Assembly: GCF_039538065.1 (NCBI RefSeq)
Contig: NZ_BAABBR010000001.1
Span: 310,001 to 374,000 of the forward strand
Length of the DNA: 64,000 nt
Reading direction: 5' to 3'
Source of the DNA: Sphingomonas rosea
Lineage (GTDB): Bacteria; Pseudomonadota; Alphaproteobacteria; Sphingomonadales; Sphingomonadaceae
In this document: piece by piece, positions 44,270 through 53,234 of the stretch
Numbering within the stretch: the first letter of the stretch is position 1
Layout: each line of letters opens with the position of its first letter
Notes under the pieces: generated by a model
What the model was told of the DNA's origin: nothing
What the model saw: the letters and a program-made list of their open reading frames with translations, nothing else
Databases searched by the model: none
Translations under genes and position numbers: made by a program

Positions 44270-44291
44270 GATATAAAGATATCTTTATATC
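44270..44291. promoter_or_regulatory. Perfect 22-bp palindrome, operator of the metF-metH operon
   Basis: The half-site is GATATAAAGAT and the second half is its exact complement. It lies 4-25 bases upstream of the ArsR-methyltransferase ATG, over the ribosome site and probably the promoter. AT-rich palindromes of this kind are typical ArsR-family operators. Confidence 0.8.
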
Positions 44292-44462
44292 TACAAGCGC
44301 TTGCATGCCCAAAATCGGTTCGTCGCAATTCCCGATTGCACGGCGCCCCGGCCTCACCTAAATCCGCGCGCTGGCTTGACCCAAAAATGGGCGGGTCGCT
44401 TTGAAGCGCCGTTTCGTCTCAAGGGGAAGCGGCCTTCGATAAACAAAGGGATGGAAACCGAT

Positions 44463-44738
44463 ATGAAGAAGATCGCTCTCGTCGCCGTCGCGACCCTCGG
44501 CCTCGGCCTCGCTGCTTGCCAGGACAATGCGCCGGACAACAACGTCTCGACCGAGAACACCATCGAGACCGAAGCTGCGGCTGACACCAACTCGGCGCTG
44601 AACGCGACCGACAACCTCAGCGCCGCTGCTGACAACGCGCTCGACGCGGCTGGCAACTCGGTCTCGAACGGCGCCAATGCCGTTTCGGACGCGGCTGCTG
44701 ACGTCGCCAACGGCCAGGACAACGTCGCCGGCAAGTAA
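44463..44738 (+). CDS. Small Asn/Ala-rich lipoprotein
   Basis: A 91-residue secreted lipoprotein. Signal peptide MKKIALVAVATLGLGLAAC ends with a lipobox (LAAC), so it is acylated at the Cys. The mature part is a low-complexity acidic helix of Ala, Asn, Asp and Ser (repeated DNLSAAADNALDAAGNSV-like phrases), recalling entericidin-like and YtxH-like small envelope proteins. An in-frame ATG 12 bases upstream (44451) is an alternative start; the lipoprotein signal fits 44463. Function unknown. A terminator follows. Confidence 0.8.
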   Translation: MKKIALVAVATLGLGLAACQDNAPDNNVSTENTIETEAAADTNSALNATDNLSAAADNALDAAGNSVSNGANAVSDAAADVANGQDNVAGK

Positions 44739-44764
44739 GCCGCGTCGGTTCTGACAATTTCGGG

Positions 44765-44797
44765 AAGGGCCGTCCGGGCGACCGGGCGGCCCTTTTC
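44765..44797. terminator. Terminator shared by the small lipoprotein and the PspA-like gene
   Basis: AAGGGCCGTCCGG pairs with CCGGGCGGCCCTT (one T-G pair, loop GCGA) and is followed by TTTTC on the plus strand. The convergent gene stops directly beside it. Confidence 0.85.
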
Positions 44798-45652
44798 TTA
44801 TGCGGCCGGGCGCTGTCGCTCGGCTTTCAGCGCCGCCAGTTCACGGTCGAGCGCGTCCTGCTTCTCGAGCGCGGCGAATTCCCCGGCGAGCCCCGGATTG
44901 CTGCCGAGCGTCAGCGCTTCGGCGTGTCCCTCCGCCAGATCGGCCGCGCGCTCGACATGTTCGAGATCGGAGAAGGCCGATGCGGTGCGCTCGCCGAACA
45001 CCAGTTCACGGGCGCGGACGCTGTCCTCGGCGCCCTCGAGGCGGGTTTCGGCCAGCACCTTGCGGCGCATGCTCTCGCTGAGCTTGGCCTCGAGCGCACC
45101 GATGTCGCGGGCATAGCCGCGGCCGAGCTCTTCCATCCGGCCGATGTCGGCGCGAAGCCCGTCCGCGCGCGGATCGAGCTTGGCCTTTTCGGCGAGCGCC
45201 GCCTTGGCCAGCGCATCGCGGCCCTTGTCGACCGCCAGCGCCGCGCGCCCGTGCCAGTCCGCCTGCGCCGCTTCGATCCGATGGAGTTCGCCGCGCCACT
45301 TGGCGAGGTTCTTGTCGACGTCGCCGGCGTTTCGGATGAGCTTGGTCAGTTCGCGCTGCATCTCGCCGACCACGGCGTCCGCACTGACCGCGGGCATGGC
45401 GGCGAGCTTGCGGCCGAAGGAGCGGCGCTCGGCCGGGCTCCAGATGTCGGCCGGCGCATCGATCAGCGCGGTGCCGGGCTGGTTGGTGACCACCGTCGGG
45501 CCCTGGTAGAGCTGGGTCTGGTAGTAGATGCCGCGCGCACCCTCGTCGCGATCGACCCAGACGCCCGTCACGAAGCCGAACAGGCGGCGTCCGACCGACT
45601 TGAAGCCGGCGATGACCACCCACAGCCAGAAGATGACAAACAGAAAGCCCAT
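44798..45652 (-). CDS. Membrane-anchored PspA/IM30-like coiled-coil protein
   Basis: A 284-residue protein. One hydrophobic N-terminal helix (MGFLFVIFWLWVVIAGF), a short positively charged segment, then ~150 residues of coiled coil. The part ELTKLIRNAGDVDKNLAKW with RGELHRIEAAQADW and alternating Ala/Lys/Glu resembles PspA/IM30 proteins of envelope stress. Unlike PspA it has a real membrane anchor, and a ~70-residue GIYYQTQLYQGPTVVTNQP region precedes the coil. An ATG five codons upstream (45667) is possible, but GAGGG lies just before 45652. Function is inferred only loosely. Confidence 0.7.
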   Translation of the reverse strand: MGFLFVIFWLWVVIAGFKSVGRRLFGFVTGVWVDRDEGARGIYYQTQLYQGPTVVTNQPGTALIDAPADIWSPAERRSFGRKLAAMPAVSADAVVGEMQRELTKLIRNAGDVDKNLAKWRGELHRIEAAQADWHGRAALAVDKGRDALAKAALAEKAKLDPRADGLRADIGRMEELGRGYARDIGALEAKLSESMRRKVLAETRLEGAEDSVRARELVFGERTASAFSDLEHVERAADLAEGHAEALTLGSNPGLAGEFAALEKQDALDRELAALKAERQRPAA

Positions 45653-45717
45653 GACACCCTCGACCATCGTGGGCGCGGGATTAACAGCTAGCGACTAACG
45701 AATGGTTTGCGCCGGTC

Positions 45718-45756
45718 CAAAAAGAAGAAGGGGCCGGACTTTCGCCCGACCCCTTC
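45718..45756 (-). terminator. Rho-independent terminator after groEL
   Basis: On the minus strand AAGGGGTCGGG pairs with CCGGCCCCTT around a short loop and is followed by CTTCTTTTTGG. It lies 28 bases after the groEL stop. Confidence 0.85.
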
Positions 45757-45783
45757 CCCTGTCGTTTGACCGAATGGAAGGAC

Positions 45784-47454
<1,671 letters not shown>

Positions 47455-47501
47455 TCACTAAAGTCACGCACATCGCTGCCGGTGCAGCGAGGCGCTGGAG
47501 G

Positions 47502-47789
47502 TCAGCCGACGATCCCGAGGATGTCGCTTTCCTTCATGATGATGAGGTCTTCACCGTCGACCTTGACCTCGGTGCCCGACCACTTGCCGAACAGGATGCG
47601 GTCGCCGGCCTTGACCTCGAGCGGGGTGACGGTGCCCTGGTCGTTGCGGGCGCCGGTGCCGACGGCGATGACTTCGCCTTCCTGCGGCTTTTCCTTGGCG
47701 GTGTCGGGAATGATGATCCCGCCCGCAGTCTTCTCTTCGGCCTCGACGCGGCGGACGAGGACTCGATCGTGAAGCGGCCTGAAAGCCAT
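47502..47789 (-). CDS. groS: Co-chaperonin GroES (10 kDa)
   Basis: A 95-residue cap protein of the GroEL ring. [32 protein letters not shown] (shown in part) contains the mobile loop that docks to GroEL, and the length is the family norm. It is the first gene of the groESL operon, 74 bases before groEL. A CIRCE-type inverted repeat lies 42 bases upstream of its start. Confidence 0.98.
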   Translation of the reverse strand: MAFRPLHDRVLVRRVEAEEKTAGGIIIPDTAKEKPQEGEVIAVGTGARNDQGTVTPLEVKAGDRILFGKWSGTEVKVDGEDLIIMKESDILGIVG

Positions 47790-47830
47790 GTGCTAGCCCC
47801 TCATGGTTGCTATGGTTGAAATGCTGTCGC

Positions 47831-47855
47831 TGGCACTCCCGAAGCGAGAGTGCCA
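47831..47855. promoter_or_regulatory. CIRCE-type element upstream of groES
   Basis: TGGCACTC-N9-GAGTGCCA is a perfect inverted repeat with the nine-base spacer of the HrcA operator (consensus TTAGCACTC-N9-GAGTGCTAA); one position per arm differs (G for A). Position upstream of groES fits repression by HrcA. Confidence 0.88.
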
Positions 47856-47932
47856 AGCGATGACGGGCATATGGTTGGGGCCCGTCGCAACGTCAAGGAT
47901 CGGTTCATTCAGCCCGGAGCAAGGCACTGACG

Positions 47933-48478
47933 ATGGCTCGGAAACTCCTGATTTCGCTTGGCCTCGTGGGCCTTCTCGCCGGTTGCGCGACGCCAACGCC
48001 CAAGGCCCCGCCCGCCCCGGCCAAGTTCGGCTGGGGCCATAGCGAGCGGGCGGCGTTGGCCGAAGCCCGGGTCTTCGGCGGGACGCTGCCCTTGAAGGCC
48101 GGCGAATGGAAATGGAACCCGGCCGCGCCCAGGGCCGGCGCGGCGGAGCTCGTCGTCAGCCTCGGCCGGCAGCGCGCCTGGCTCTACCGCGGGGGCGAGC
48201 TGGCGGCGGTGACGACCATCTCGTCGGGCTCGACCGGCCACGAGAGCCCGGTCGGCCGCTTCCCGATCATGGAAAAGCAGCGCTTCCACCGCTCCAACCG
48301 CTACAGCGCGGCGCCAATGCCCTTCATGCAGCGCCTCAATCAGTGGGGGGTCGCGCTCCACGGCGGGCCGATCCCGCCCTACCCCGCGAGCCACGGCTGC
48401 ATCCGCCTGCCCATGACCTTCGCCGAGCGGCTCTACGCGGTGACGGCGGTCGGCACCCCGGTCTGGGTCGAGGACTGA
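47933..48478 (+). CDS. L,D-transpeptidase (YkuD domain) lipoprotein
   Basis: A 181-residue lipoprotein; the signal ends in LLAGC with C18 as the acylated residue. The YkuD domain (~72-180) carries the catalytic block H143-G-G ... S153-H-G-C156-I-R, with C156 the nucleophile. Such enzymes form 3-3 peptidoglycan cross-links or attach lipoproteins to peptidoglycan. A GTG/ATG choice is not an issue; the ATG directly precedes the signal peptide. Its last 46 bases overlap the end of the convergent MATE gene. Confidence 0.9.
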   Translation: MARKLLISLGLVGLLAGCATPTPKAPPAPAKFGWGHSERAALAEARVFGGTLPLKAGEWKWNPAAPRAGAAELVVSLGRQRAWLYRGGELAAVTTISSGSTGHESPVGRFPIMEKQRFHRSNRYSAAPMPFMQRLNQWGVALHGGPIPPYPASHGCIRLPMTFAERLYAVTAVGTPVWVED

Positions 48479-49857
48479 GGCGCAACGAGGCCGAGCGCCT
48501 CGCGGCGTGACCAGCGCCACAGCATCAGCACCGCGACCACGGCAAGGCCGAGCGCGAGCCCGATCCAGATTCCCCGCCCGGCAAGCGGCGTCTTGAACGC
48601 GAGCAGGGTGCCCGCGCCAATCCCCACCACCCAATAGCCGAAGGCCGCGAACAGCATCGGCACGCGGGTGTCGTGGATCCCGCGCAGGATCGCCGCGCCG
48701 ATTACCTGCGCCCCGTCGGCGAGCTGGAAGACCGCGGCGATGAGCAGGAACTGGATCGCCGTCGCCAGCACGGCCGGGCTTTCGGGCGCGTCCATGTTGA
48801 GGAACAGGCGCGCGAGCGGCGCGGGGAAGATCCACATGATCGCGGCCGAGGCGACCGAGAAGGCGAGCGCGCAGCCGATCGCGACCTTGCCGGCGCGCGC
48901 CACCCAGCGCGGATCACCCGCGCCAAAGCCGTAGCCGACGCGGACGGTCGCGGCCTGGCTGAGCCCCAGGGGCACCATGAACATGAAGGCGGCAAGCTGG
49001 AGCGCGATGACGTGGGCGGCGACGCTCACCGTATCGATCAGGCCCATGAGATAGACCGCGGCGGAGAAGACCCCGACCTCGAACGACCAGGTCAGGCCGA
49101 TCGGGATTCCGAGCTTGGCGAGCTCGCGAAAGCGCACCCAGTCGAACCGCCACCAGCGACCGAACAGGTGCATCATTCGGAGGCGCGGGAGGAAGCGGAG
49201 GGAGACGGCCTGCGCCACGAACATGGCGAGACTGGTGATGACCGTCGCCCAGGCCGAGCCGCGCATGCCGAGCGCGGGCAGGCCGTAATGGCCGAAGATC
49301 AGCCCGTAGTTGAGGACGACGTTGAGCGCGATCCCGCCCAGCGCGACGACGAGGCTGACCCAGGCGCGGCCGAAGGCGGTGAGGAGGTTGCGCATCAGGA
49401 AGCTCAGCAACGCGGGCAGCAGCGCCCAGCGCAGCACGTCCATGAAGGTGCCCGCGTCGCGGCTGAGCGCGGGATCCTGGCCGAGCGCGAGGAAGATCGG
49501 CTCGGCGAAGGACAGGAGGAGCGTGCCGGCGACAGCGTAGATGCCGACCAGCCACAGCCCCATGCGGAAGGTCCGGCGGCTGTCGCGCGCGGCGCCCTTG
49601 CGGCGCCCGAGCGCGGCGGCGATCATCGGCGAGATGGCGACCGAGAAGCCGACACCGGTGAACAGCAGCAGGTTGTAGAGATTGACCGAGAGCGCGGCGG
49701 CCGCGAGCGCCTCGGGCCCGATCCGGCCGAGCATCAGTACGTCGGTGGTGGTGATCGCGTTGCCGGCGAGATTCGAGAGGATGAGCGGCCAGGCGAGCGC
49801 GAGGGTCGCCACGGTCTCCGCGCGGGTCGAGGCAGGTGCGGAGGGAAGCGTCGGCAT
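48433..49857 (-). CDS. MATE-family multidrug/metabolite exporter
   Basis: A 474-residue inner-membrane exporter with 12 helices in two homologous halves. LALAWPLILSNLAGNAITTTDVLMLGRIG opens the first half (given in part), and SRDAGTFMDVLRWALLPALLSF and the FRELAKLGIPIGLTWSFEVG start of the second half are typical of the NorM branch. It uses Na+ or H+ to expel cationic drugs; the true substrate is unknown. Its C-terminus overlaps the convergent L,D-transpeptidase gene by 46 bases. Confidence 0.9.
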   Translation of the reverse strand: MPTLPSAPASTRAETVATLALAWPLILSNLAGNAITTTDVLMLGRIGPEALAAAALSVNLYNLLLFTGVGFSVAISPMIAAALGRRKGAARDSRRTFRMGLWLVGIYAVAGTLLLSFAEPIFLALGQDPALSRDAGTFMDVLRWALLPALLSFLMRNLLTAFGRAWVSLVVALGGIALNVVLNYGLIFGHYGLPALGMRGSAWATVITSLAMFVAQAVSLRFLPRLRMMHLFGRWWRFDWVRFRELAKLGIPIGLTWSFEVGVFSAAVYLMGLIDTVSVAAHVIALQLAAFMFMVPLGLSQAATVRVGYGFGAGDPRWVARAGKVAIGCALAFSVASAAIMWIFPAPLARLFLNMDAPESPAVLATAIQFLLIAAVFQLADGAQVIGAAILRGIHDTRVPMLFAAFGYWVVGIGAGTLLAFKTPLAGRGIWIGLALGLAVVAVLMLWRWSRREALGLVAPQSSTQTGVPTAVTA

Positions 49858-49912
49858 GGCCGCCCTCTAGTCGCTGCGGCGGCGAAGGGCCACCGGCGGC
49901 GTGGTCGCGATG

Positions 49913-50353
49913 CTACCAGCCGGCAGCCGGGAGCAGCTTGAGCAGGCGGCGCAGCATCGTCGGGGCGACGAACCAGATAACGGAAAGTCCGAGCCAGGAC
50001 AGGATCAAGAGCCGTGCTGTCCGGCCACGGATCCACAGCCCGCGGCGCAGCGGAATGCGGCCGCTCCTCCAGAACCAGATCCCGACCGCCACCGACGCGC
50101 CATTTACCCACAGCCAGACGAAGAACGGATTGTTGGTGGTGAGGCGGGGCAGCTCGAGGTGGAAGACTCCGGACAGTACGGTGTAGAGAATTCCGACGTG
50201 GATCATCGCCACCGGCACCGCATAATAGCCGATCCGCGCGAACAGTCTCGCGTCCTCGAGGTCGGCGGATTCAGATTCGCGGTCCCGGCGGTGCGGGCCG
50301 TCGGGCTGGTCGATGTCGACGAGGCTCGGTTCCGGTCGGTCGCGGTAGCCCAT
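49913..50353 (-). CDS. Hypothetical membrane protein
   Basis: A 146-residue protein I do not recognise. The first ~40 residues are charged (DRPEPSLVDIDQPDGPHRRD); three hydrophobic segments follow (VPVAMIHVGILYTVLSG, FFVWLWVNGASVAVGIWF and LLILSWLGLSVIWFVAP). It starts 10 bases after the stop of the larger membrane protein gene upstream on the same strand, so the two are likely co-transcribed and may work together. Confidence 0.68.
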   Translation of the reverse strand: MGYRDRPEPSLVDIDQPDGPHRRDRESESADLEDARLFARIGYYAVPVAMIHVGILYTVLSGVFHLELPRLTTNNPFFVWLWVNGASVAVGIWFWRSGRIPLRRGLWIRGRTARLLILSWLGLSVIWFVAPTMLRRLLKLLPAAGW

Positions 50354-50363
50354 GCGCTCGCCT

Positions 50364-51035
50364 TCAGCTCACGAACAGAAACGCGACCGCGAGGAAGGCC
50401 GCGATGCTGATGATCATGATGATGCTGGCGTCCAGGAAGGAGCGCAGGAGCGACTGGCCGAGCTCGGCCTTGAGCCAGAGGGTCTGCACGAGGCCGTAGG
50501 AGACCAGGGTCGCGGCCGCGAGGAGCAGGCCGGCGGTCCGGACGCCGCCATAATAATGCGTCGCGCCGACCGTGCCCATCCCGAGGAGCAGCGCGAACGG
50601 CGCGACGAGATAGCATTGCGCGTAGAAGGGCGGCTTCAGGCTGTCGCGATCGAGCGCCGTGTCGCTGCGATGGACCTTCCACGAGGCCGCGGCGACCGCG
50701 AAGATCCCGAACAGGAAGATGCGCAGCAGCAGCAGGGTCGTGTTGTCTCCGACCAGCCCCGCCATTCCCTGCTTGCTTGCGACGATGCTGTTGGTCCCGT
50801 CGATCGCCAGTGCGAGCGCCTGACTGATCAGGATGGCGAGGATCATCATGATCGGCGGACTGACGGTGCCGCGATATTGTTCGGCCGGCTCGAGCGCCAG
50901 CTGCGCTTCGGCATAGCGCAGCGTCTTCAGCGGATGGCGAATGATCCGCCACAGCGTGATCGGAAAGAAGACGAGCCAGCTCATCAGCTCGTACAGCAGG
51001 TCGTCCAGCGTATTCAGCCACTGAACGAATAACAT
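50364..51035 (-). CDS. Hypothetical multi-spanning membrane protein (Yip1-like)
   Basis: A 223-residue membrane protein with about five hydrophobic helices. The amphipathic N-terminus (SWLVFFPITLWRIIRHPLKT) and the following bundle look like Yip1/permease-type small membrane proteins, but this is a weak match. ALDRDSLKPPFYAQCYLVAP is a conserved-looking loop. The gene heads a two-gene unit with the 146-residue membrane protein. The 216 bases upstream, to the next gene, show nothing I can name. Confidence 0.7.
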   Translation of the reverse strand: MLFVQWLNTLDDLLYELMSWLVFFPITLWRIIRHPLKTLRYAEAQLALEPAEQYRGTVSPPIMMILAILISQALALAIDGTNSIVASKQGMAGLVGDNTTLLLLRIFLFGIFAVAAASWKVHRSDTALDRDSLKPPFYAQCYLVAPFALLLGMGTVGATHYYGGVRTAGLLLAAATLVSYGLVQTLWLKAELGQSLLRSFLDASIIMIISIAAFLAVAFLFVS

Positions 51036-51251
51036 CGCTTCACCCGCCGTTGCCCGAGATCGTCAGATCGACTTGATCACCGACAAAGCCTAACCTCGGC
51101 CGACCGCTTTTTCGACTCGTTTCAGGAGGCCGGAAAATTGAGCACGCGGGCACCGACGCCTGCGAAGCACCCTTGGTCGCGGCGTCTCGCTGATGGCCCT
51201 AGCACCGGGCGTAGAGGCTGCTCCAGCGCCGGACGATGAAGCGGCGACCGT

Positions 51252-51767
51252 TTAAGAGGTTTGTGGCTCCGCAAGGCAGAGAAATCTGATCATCGAGCGA
51301 GCAGCGACGCGCCGGGCGTCGACGTTGCCGGACGCTTCGCCGACCACGCACGAGGTTCCGTCGCGCCGCAGCCGGAAAACTACCAGTCCCAGGCGCCCCC
51401 GCCCATCGCGATCGGCGCCCGGTAGTCGGATGATGACGGCGAGCGGCACGAACTTCCCGCGAAGCGAGTGCCCAAGCCATTCGACCGGGGCGACCGTGCG
51501 CCCTGTTCCGAATGGGCCCGAGACATGCGGGCGGGGTCCGAAGCCATAATGGCACGTCGCGGAGTCGATGCAGGTCACCCAAACCGCGTTTCGCCCAAGC
51601 CCGGCGCAGCGCTGAGACGCCCAATCCTGGTCCTTCGGCGACTGCTTGTACTCACGGCACTGAACAAGCCGGGTATAGCGGCTGACAAGCCTTTCTGCGG
51701 GTTGGGCGACCAAAGCCGATGGGGTCAGGACCGGACCCACGACGGTCAGCAGGAGGGTGAGCACCAT
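51252..51767 (-). CDS. Hypothetical secreted protein
   Basis: A 171-residue protein of no family I recognise. A hydrophobic N-terminus (MVLTLLLTVVGPVLTPSALV, cleavage near AQP) suggests export. The mature part has six cysteines (QCREYKQ, QRCAGLG, VTCID, ATCHYG, TSCVVG, FLCLAE), an even number compatible with disulfides. No clear ribosome site precedes the ATG. It ends 216 bases before the start region of the Yip1-like gene and is followed upstream by radC on the same strand. Confidence 0.6.
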   Translation of the reverse strand: MVLTLLLTVVGPVLTPSALVAQPAERLVSRYTRLVQCREYKQSPKDQDWASQRCAGLGRNAVWVTCIDSATCHYGFGPRPHVSGPFGTGRTVAPVEWLGHSLRGKFVPLAVIIRLPGADRDGRGRLGLVVFRLRRDGTSCVVGEASGNVDARRVAARSMIRFLCLAEPQTS

Positions 51768-51852
51768 TCGGTGAGGCTATCGGTTTCGCCACCATCTGCA
51801 ACGTCGGCAGGCAATGCGGCGGAAGGTGGAAAGTCGCGCGGGCAATTTGGCC

Positions 51853-52251
51853 CTACAGCAGCCCCATCCGCCGGAAGCTCGCGCAGCCGCTGTCGCCGAA
51901 GACGAGGTGATCGAGGACGGTGAGTTCGATCGCTTCTGCCGCGACCCCGAGCGCCGTGGTGGCGGCGCGGTCGGTGGTGGAGGGAGCGCAGTCGCCGCCG
52001 GGGTGGTTGTGGGCGAGGACGATGCCCGCGCTGTCGAGGCGGATCGCGTCGCCGAGGATGTCGCGGATCGGCAGGTCGTCGGCGTCGAGCGAGCTGTCGT
52101 AGCTGGCGAGGTGGATGCAGCGCGCCTCGTCGTCGACGTGGGCGACCCACAATCGTTCGAGCGTCGGCGCCGCCGCGAAACAGGGTGCGAAAAATGACCG
52201 GCCTGCTTCGTAACCGGCCAGGATGGAGGGAGATTCGGCACGCTGAAGCAT
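51853..52251 (-). CDS. radC: RadC-family JAMM-domain protein, short form
   Basis: A 132-residue protein that is almost only the JAB/MPN-like domain. The JAMM metal motif is complete: H81-x-H83-x7-S91-x2-D94 (in [14 protein letters not shown]). The helix-hairpin-helix N-terminal region of full-length RadC (~220 residues) is missing. The RadC name is historical; a repair role is not established, and a metal-dependent peptidase or DNA-processing role is open. It is divergent from thyA with 119 bases between starts. Confidence 0.82.
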   Translation of the reverse strand: MLQRAESPSILAGYEAGRSFFAPCFAAAPTLERLWVAHVDDEARCIHLASYDSSLDADDLPIRDILGDAIRLDSAGIVLAHNHPGGDCAPSTTDRAATTALGVAAEAIELTVLDHLVFGDSGCASFRRMGLL

Positions 52252-52370
52252 GGAGGCGATATGGCCATGCCGCCGCCGCCGCCGCCAGCGAAGACGTATC
52301 CGTTTCGGTGTGGTCGCGGGAGGAAAAGCTCCACTTTGCGAAACGCCGCCCGGCGGCTAGCGTGAGCGCC

Positions 52371-53165
52371 ATGCACGCCTATCATGAGCTCATGGCCCGG
52401 GTCCTTGCCGAGGGGGTCCCGCAGGCCGACCGCACCGGCACCGGCACCCTTTCGCTGTTCGGCGCGCAGATGCGGTTCGATCTCGGCCAGGGCTTCCCGC
52501 TGGTGACGACCAAGAAGCTCCACCTCCGGTCGATCATCGTGGAATTGCTGTGGTTCCTCAACGGCGACACCAACGTGCGCTGGCTGCAGGAGCGCAAGGT
52601 CAGCATCTGGGACGAATGGGCCGACGAGCAGGGCGATCTCGGGCCCGTCTACGGCAAGCAGTGGCGCGACTGGGAGACGGCGGACGGGCGCCACATCGAC
52701 CAGATCAAGGAGCTGGTCGCGCTGATCCGCAAGGATCCGGCGAGCCGGCGGCAGATCGTCAGCGCGTGGAACCCGGGCGAACTGGCGCAGATGGCGCTCG
52801 CGCCCTGCCACTGCCTGTTCCAGACGCAGGTCGCGGCGGGCAAGCTTAACCTCCAGCTCTATCAGCGGAGCGCCGACCTGTTCCTCGGCGTGCCGTTCAA
52901 CATCGCCAGCTATGCGCTCCTCACCCACATGCTCGCGCGCGAGTGCGGGCTCGAGCCCGGCACGTTCGTGTGGACCGGCGGCGACGTCCATCTCTACCAG
53001 AACCACCTCGAGCAGGCGCGGCTGCAGTTAACGCGCGAGCAGCGCCCGCTCCCGCAGCTTCGGATCAAGGACCGCGGGCAGGACCTGTTCGGCTACGAGC
53101 TCGAGGATTTCGAGGTCGTCGGCTACGATCCCCATCCGCACATCGCGGCGCCGGTCGCAGTCTAG
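52371..53165 (+). CDS. thyA: Thymidylate synthase
   Basis: A 264-residue enzyme, same length as E. coli ThyA, that methylates dUMP to dTMP with methylenetetrahydrofolate. The nucleophile is C146 in [19 protein letters not shown] and [18 protein letters not shown] bind phosphate and dUMP. The start at 52371 gives the exact family N-terminus [12 protein letters not shown]; an in-frame start at 52185 would overlap the divergent radC gene and is rejected. Confidence 0.97.
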   Translation: MHAYHELMARVLAEGVPQADRTGTGTLSLFGAQMRFDLGQGFPLVTTKKLHLRSIIVELLWFLNGDTNVRWLQERKVSIWDEWADEQGDLGPVYGKQWRDWETADGRHIDQIKELVALIRKDPASRRQIVSAWNPGELAQMALAPCHCLFQTQVAAGKLNLQLYQRSADLFLGVPFNIASYALLTHMLARECGLEPGTFVWTGGDVHLYQNHLEQARLQLTREQRPLPQLRIKDRGQDLFGYELEDFEVVGYDPHPHIAAPVAV

Positions 53166-53181
53166 GACACGGAATAGCGAA

Positions 53182-53215
53182 ACGCTGCGGCCGGGCTGGT
53201 GCCTGGCCGCAGCGT
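53182..53215. terminator. Terminator between thyA and the autotransporter gene
   Basis: An 11-bp perfect stem (ACGCTGCGGCC at 53182-53192 with its complement at 53205-53215, 12-base loop). On the minus strand GTTTCG follows; the T run is short, so efficiency is uncertain. Confidence 0.65.
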
Positions 53216-53234
53216 CTCGCCGGCTTCGTGGGGA

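Noticed and set aside
44267..44462. SAM or SAH riboswitch upstream of the metF-metH operon
   Set aside because: The regulator start is only four bases from the 22-bp palindrome, leaving no leader for a riboswitch; the palindrome is a protein-type operator.
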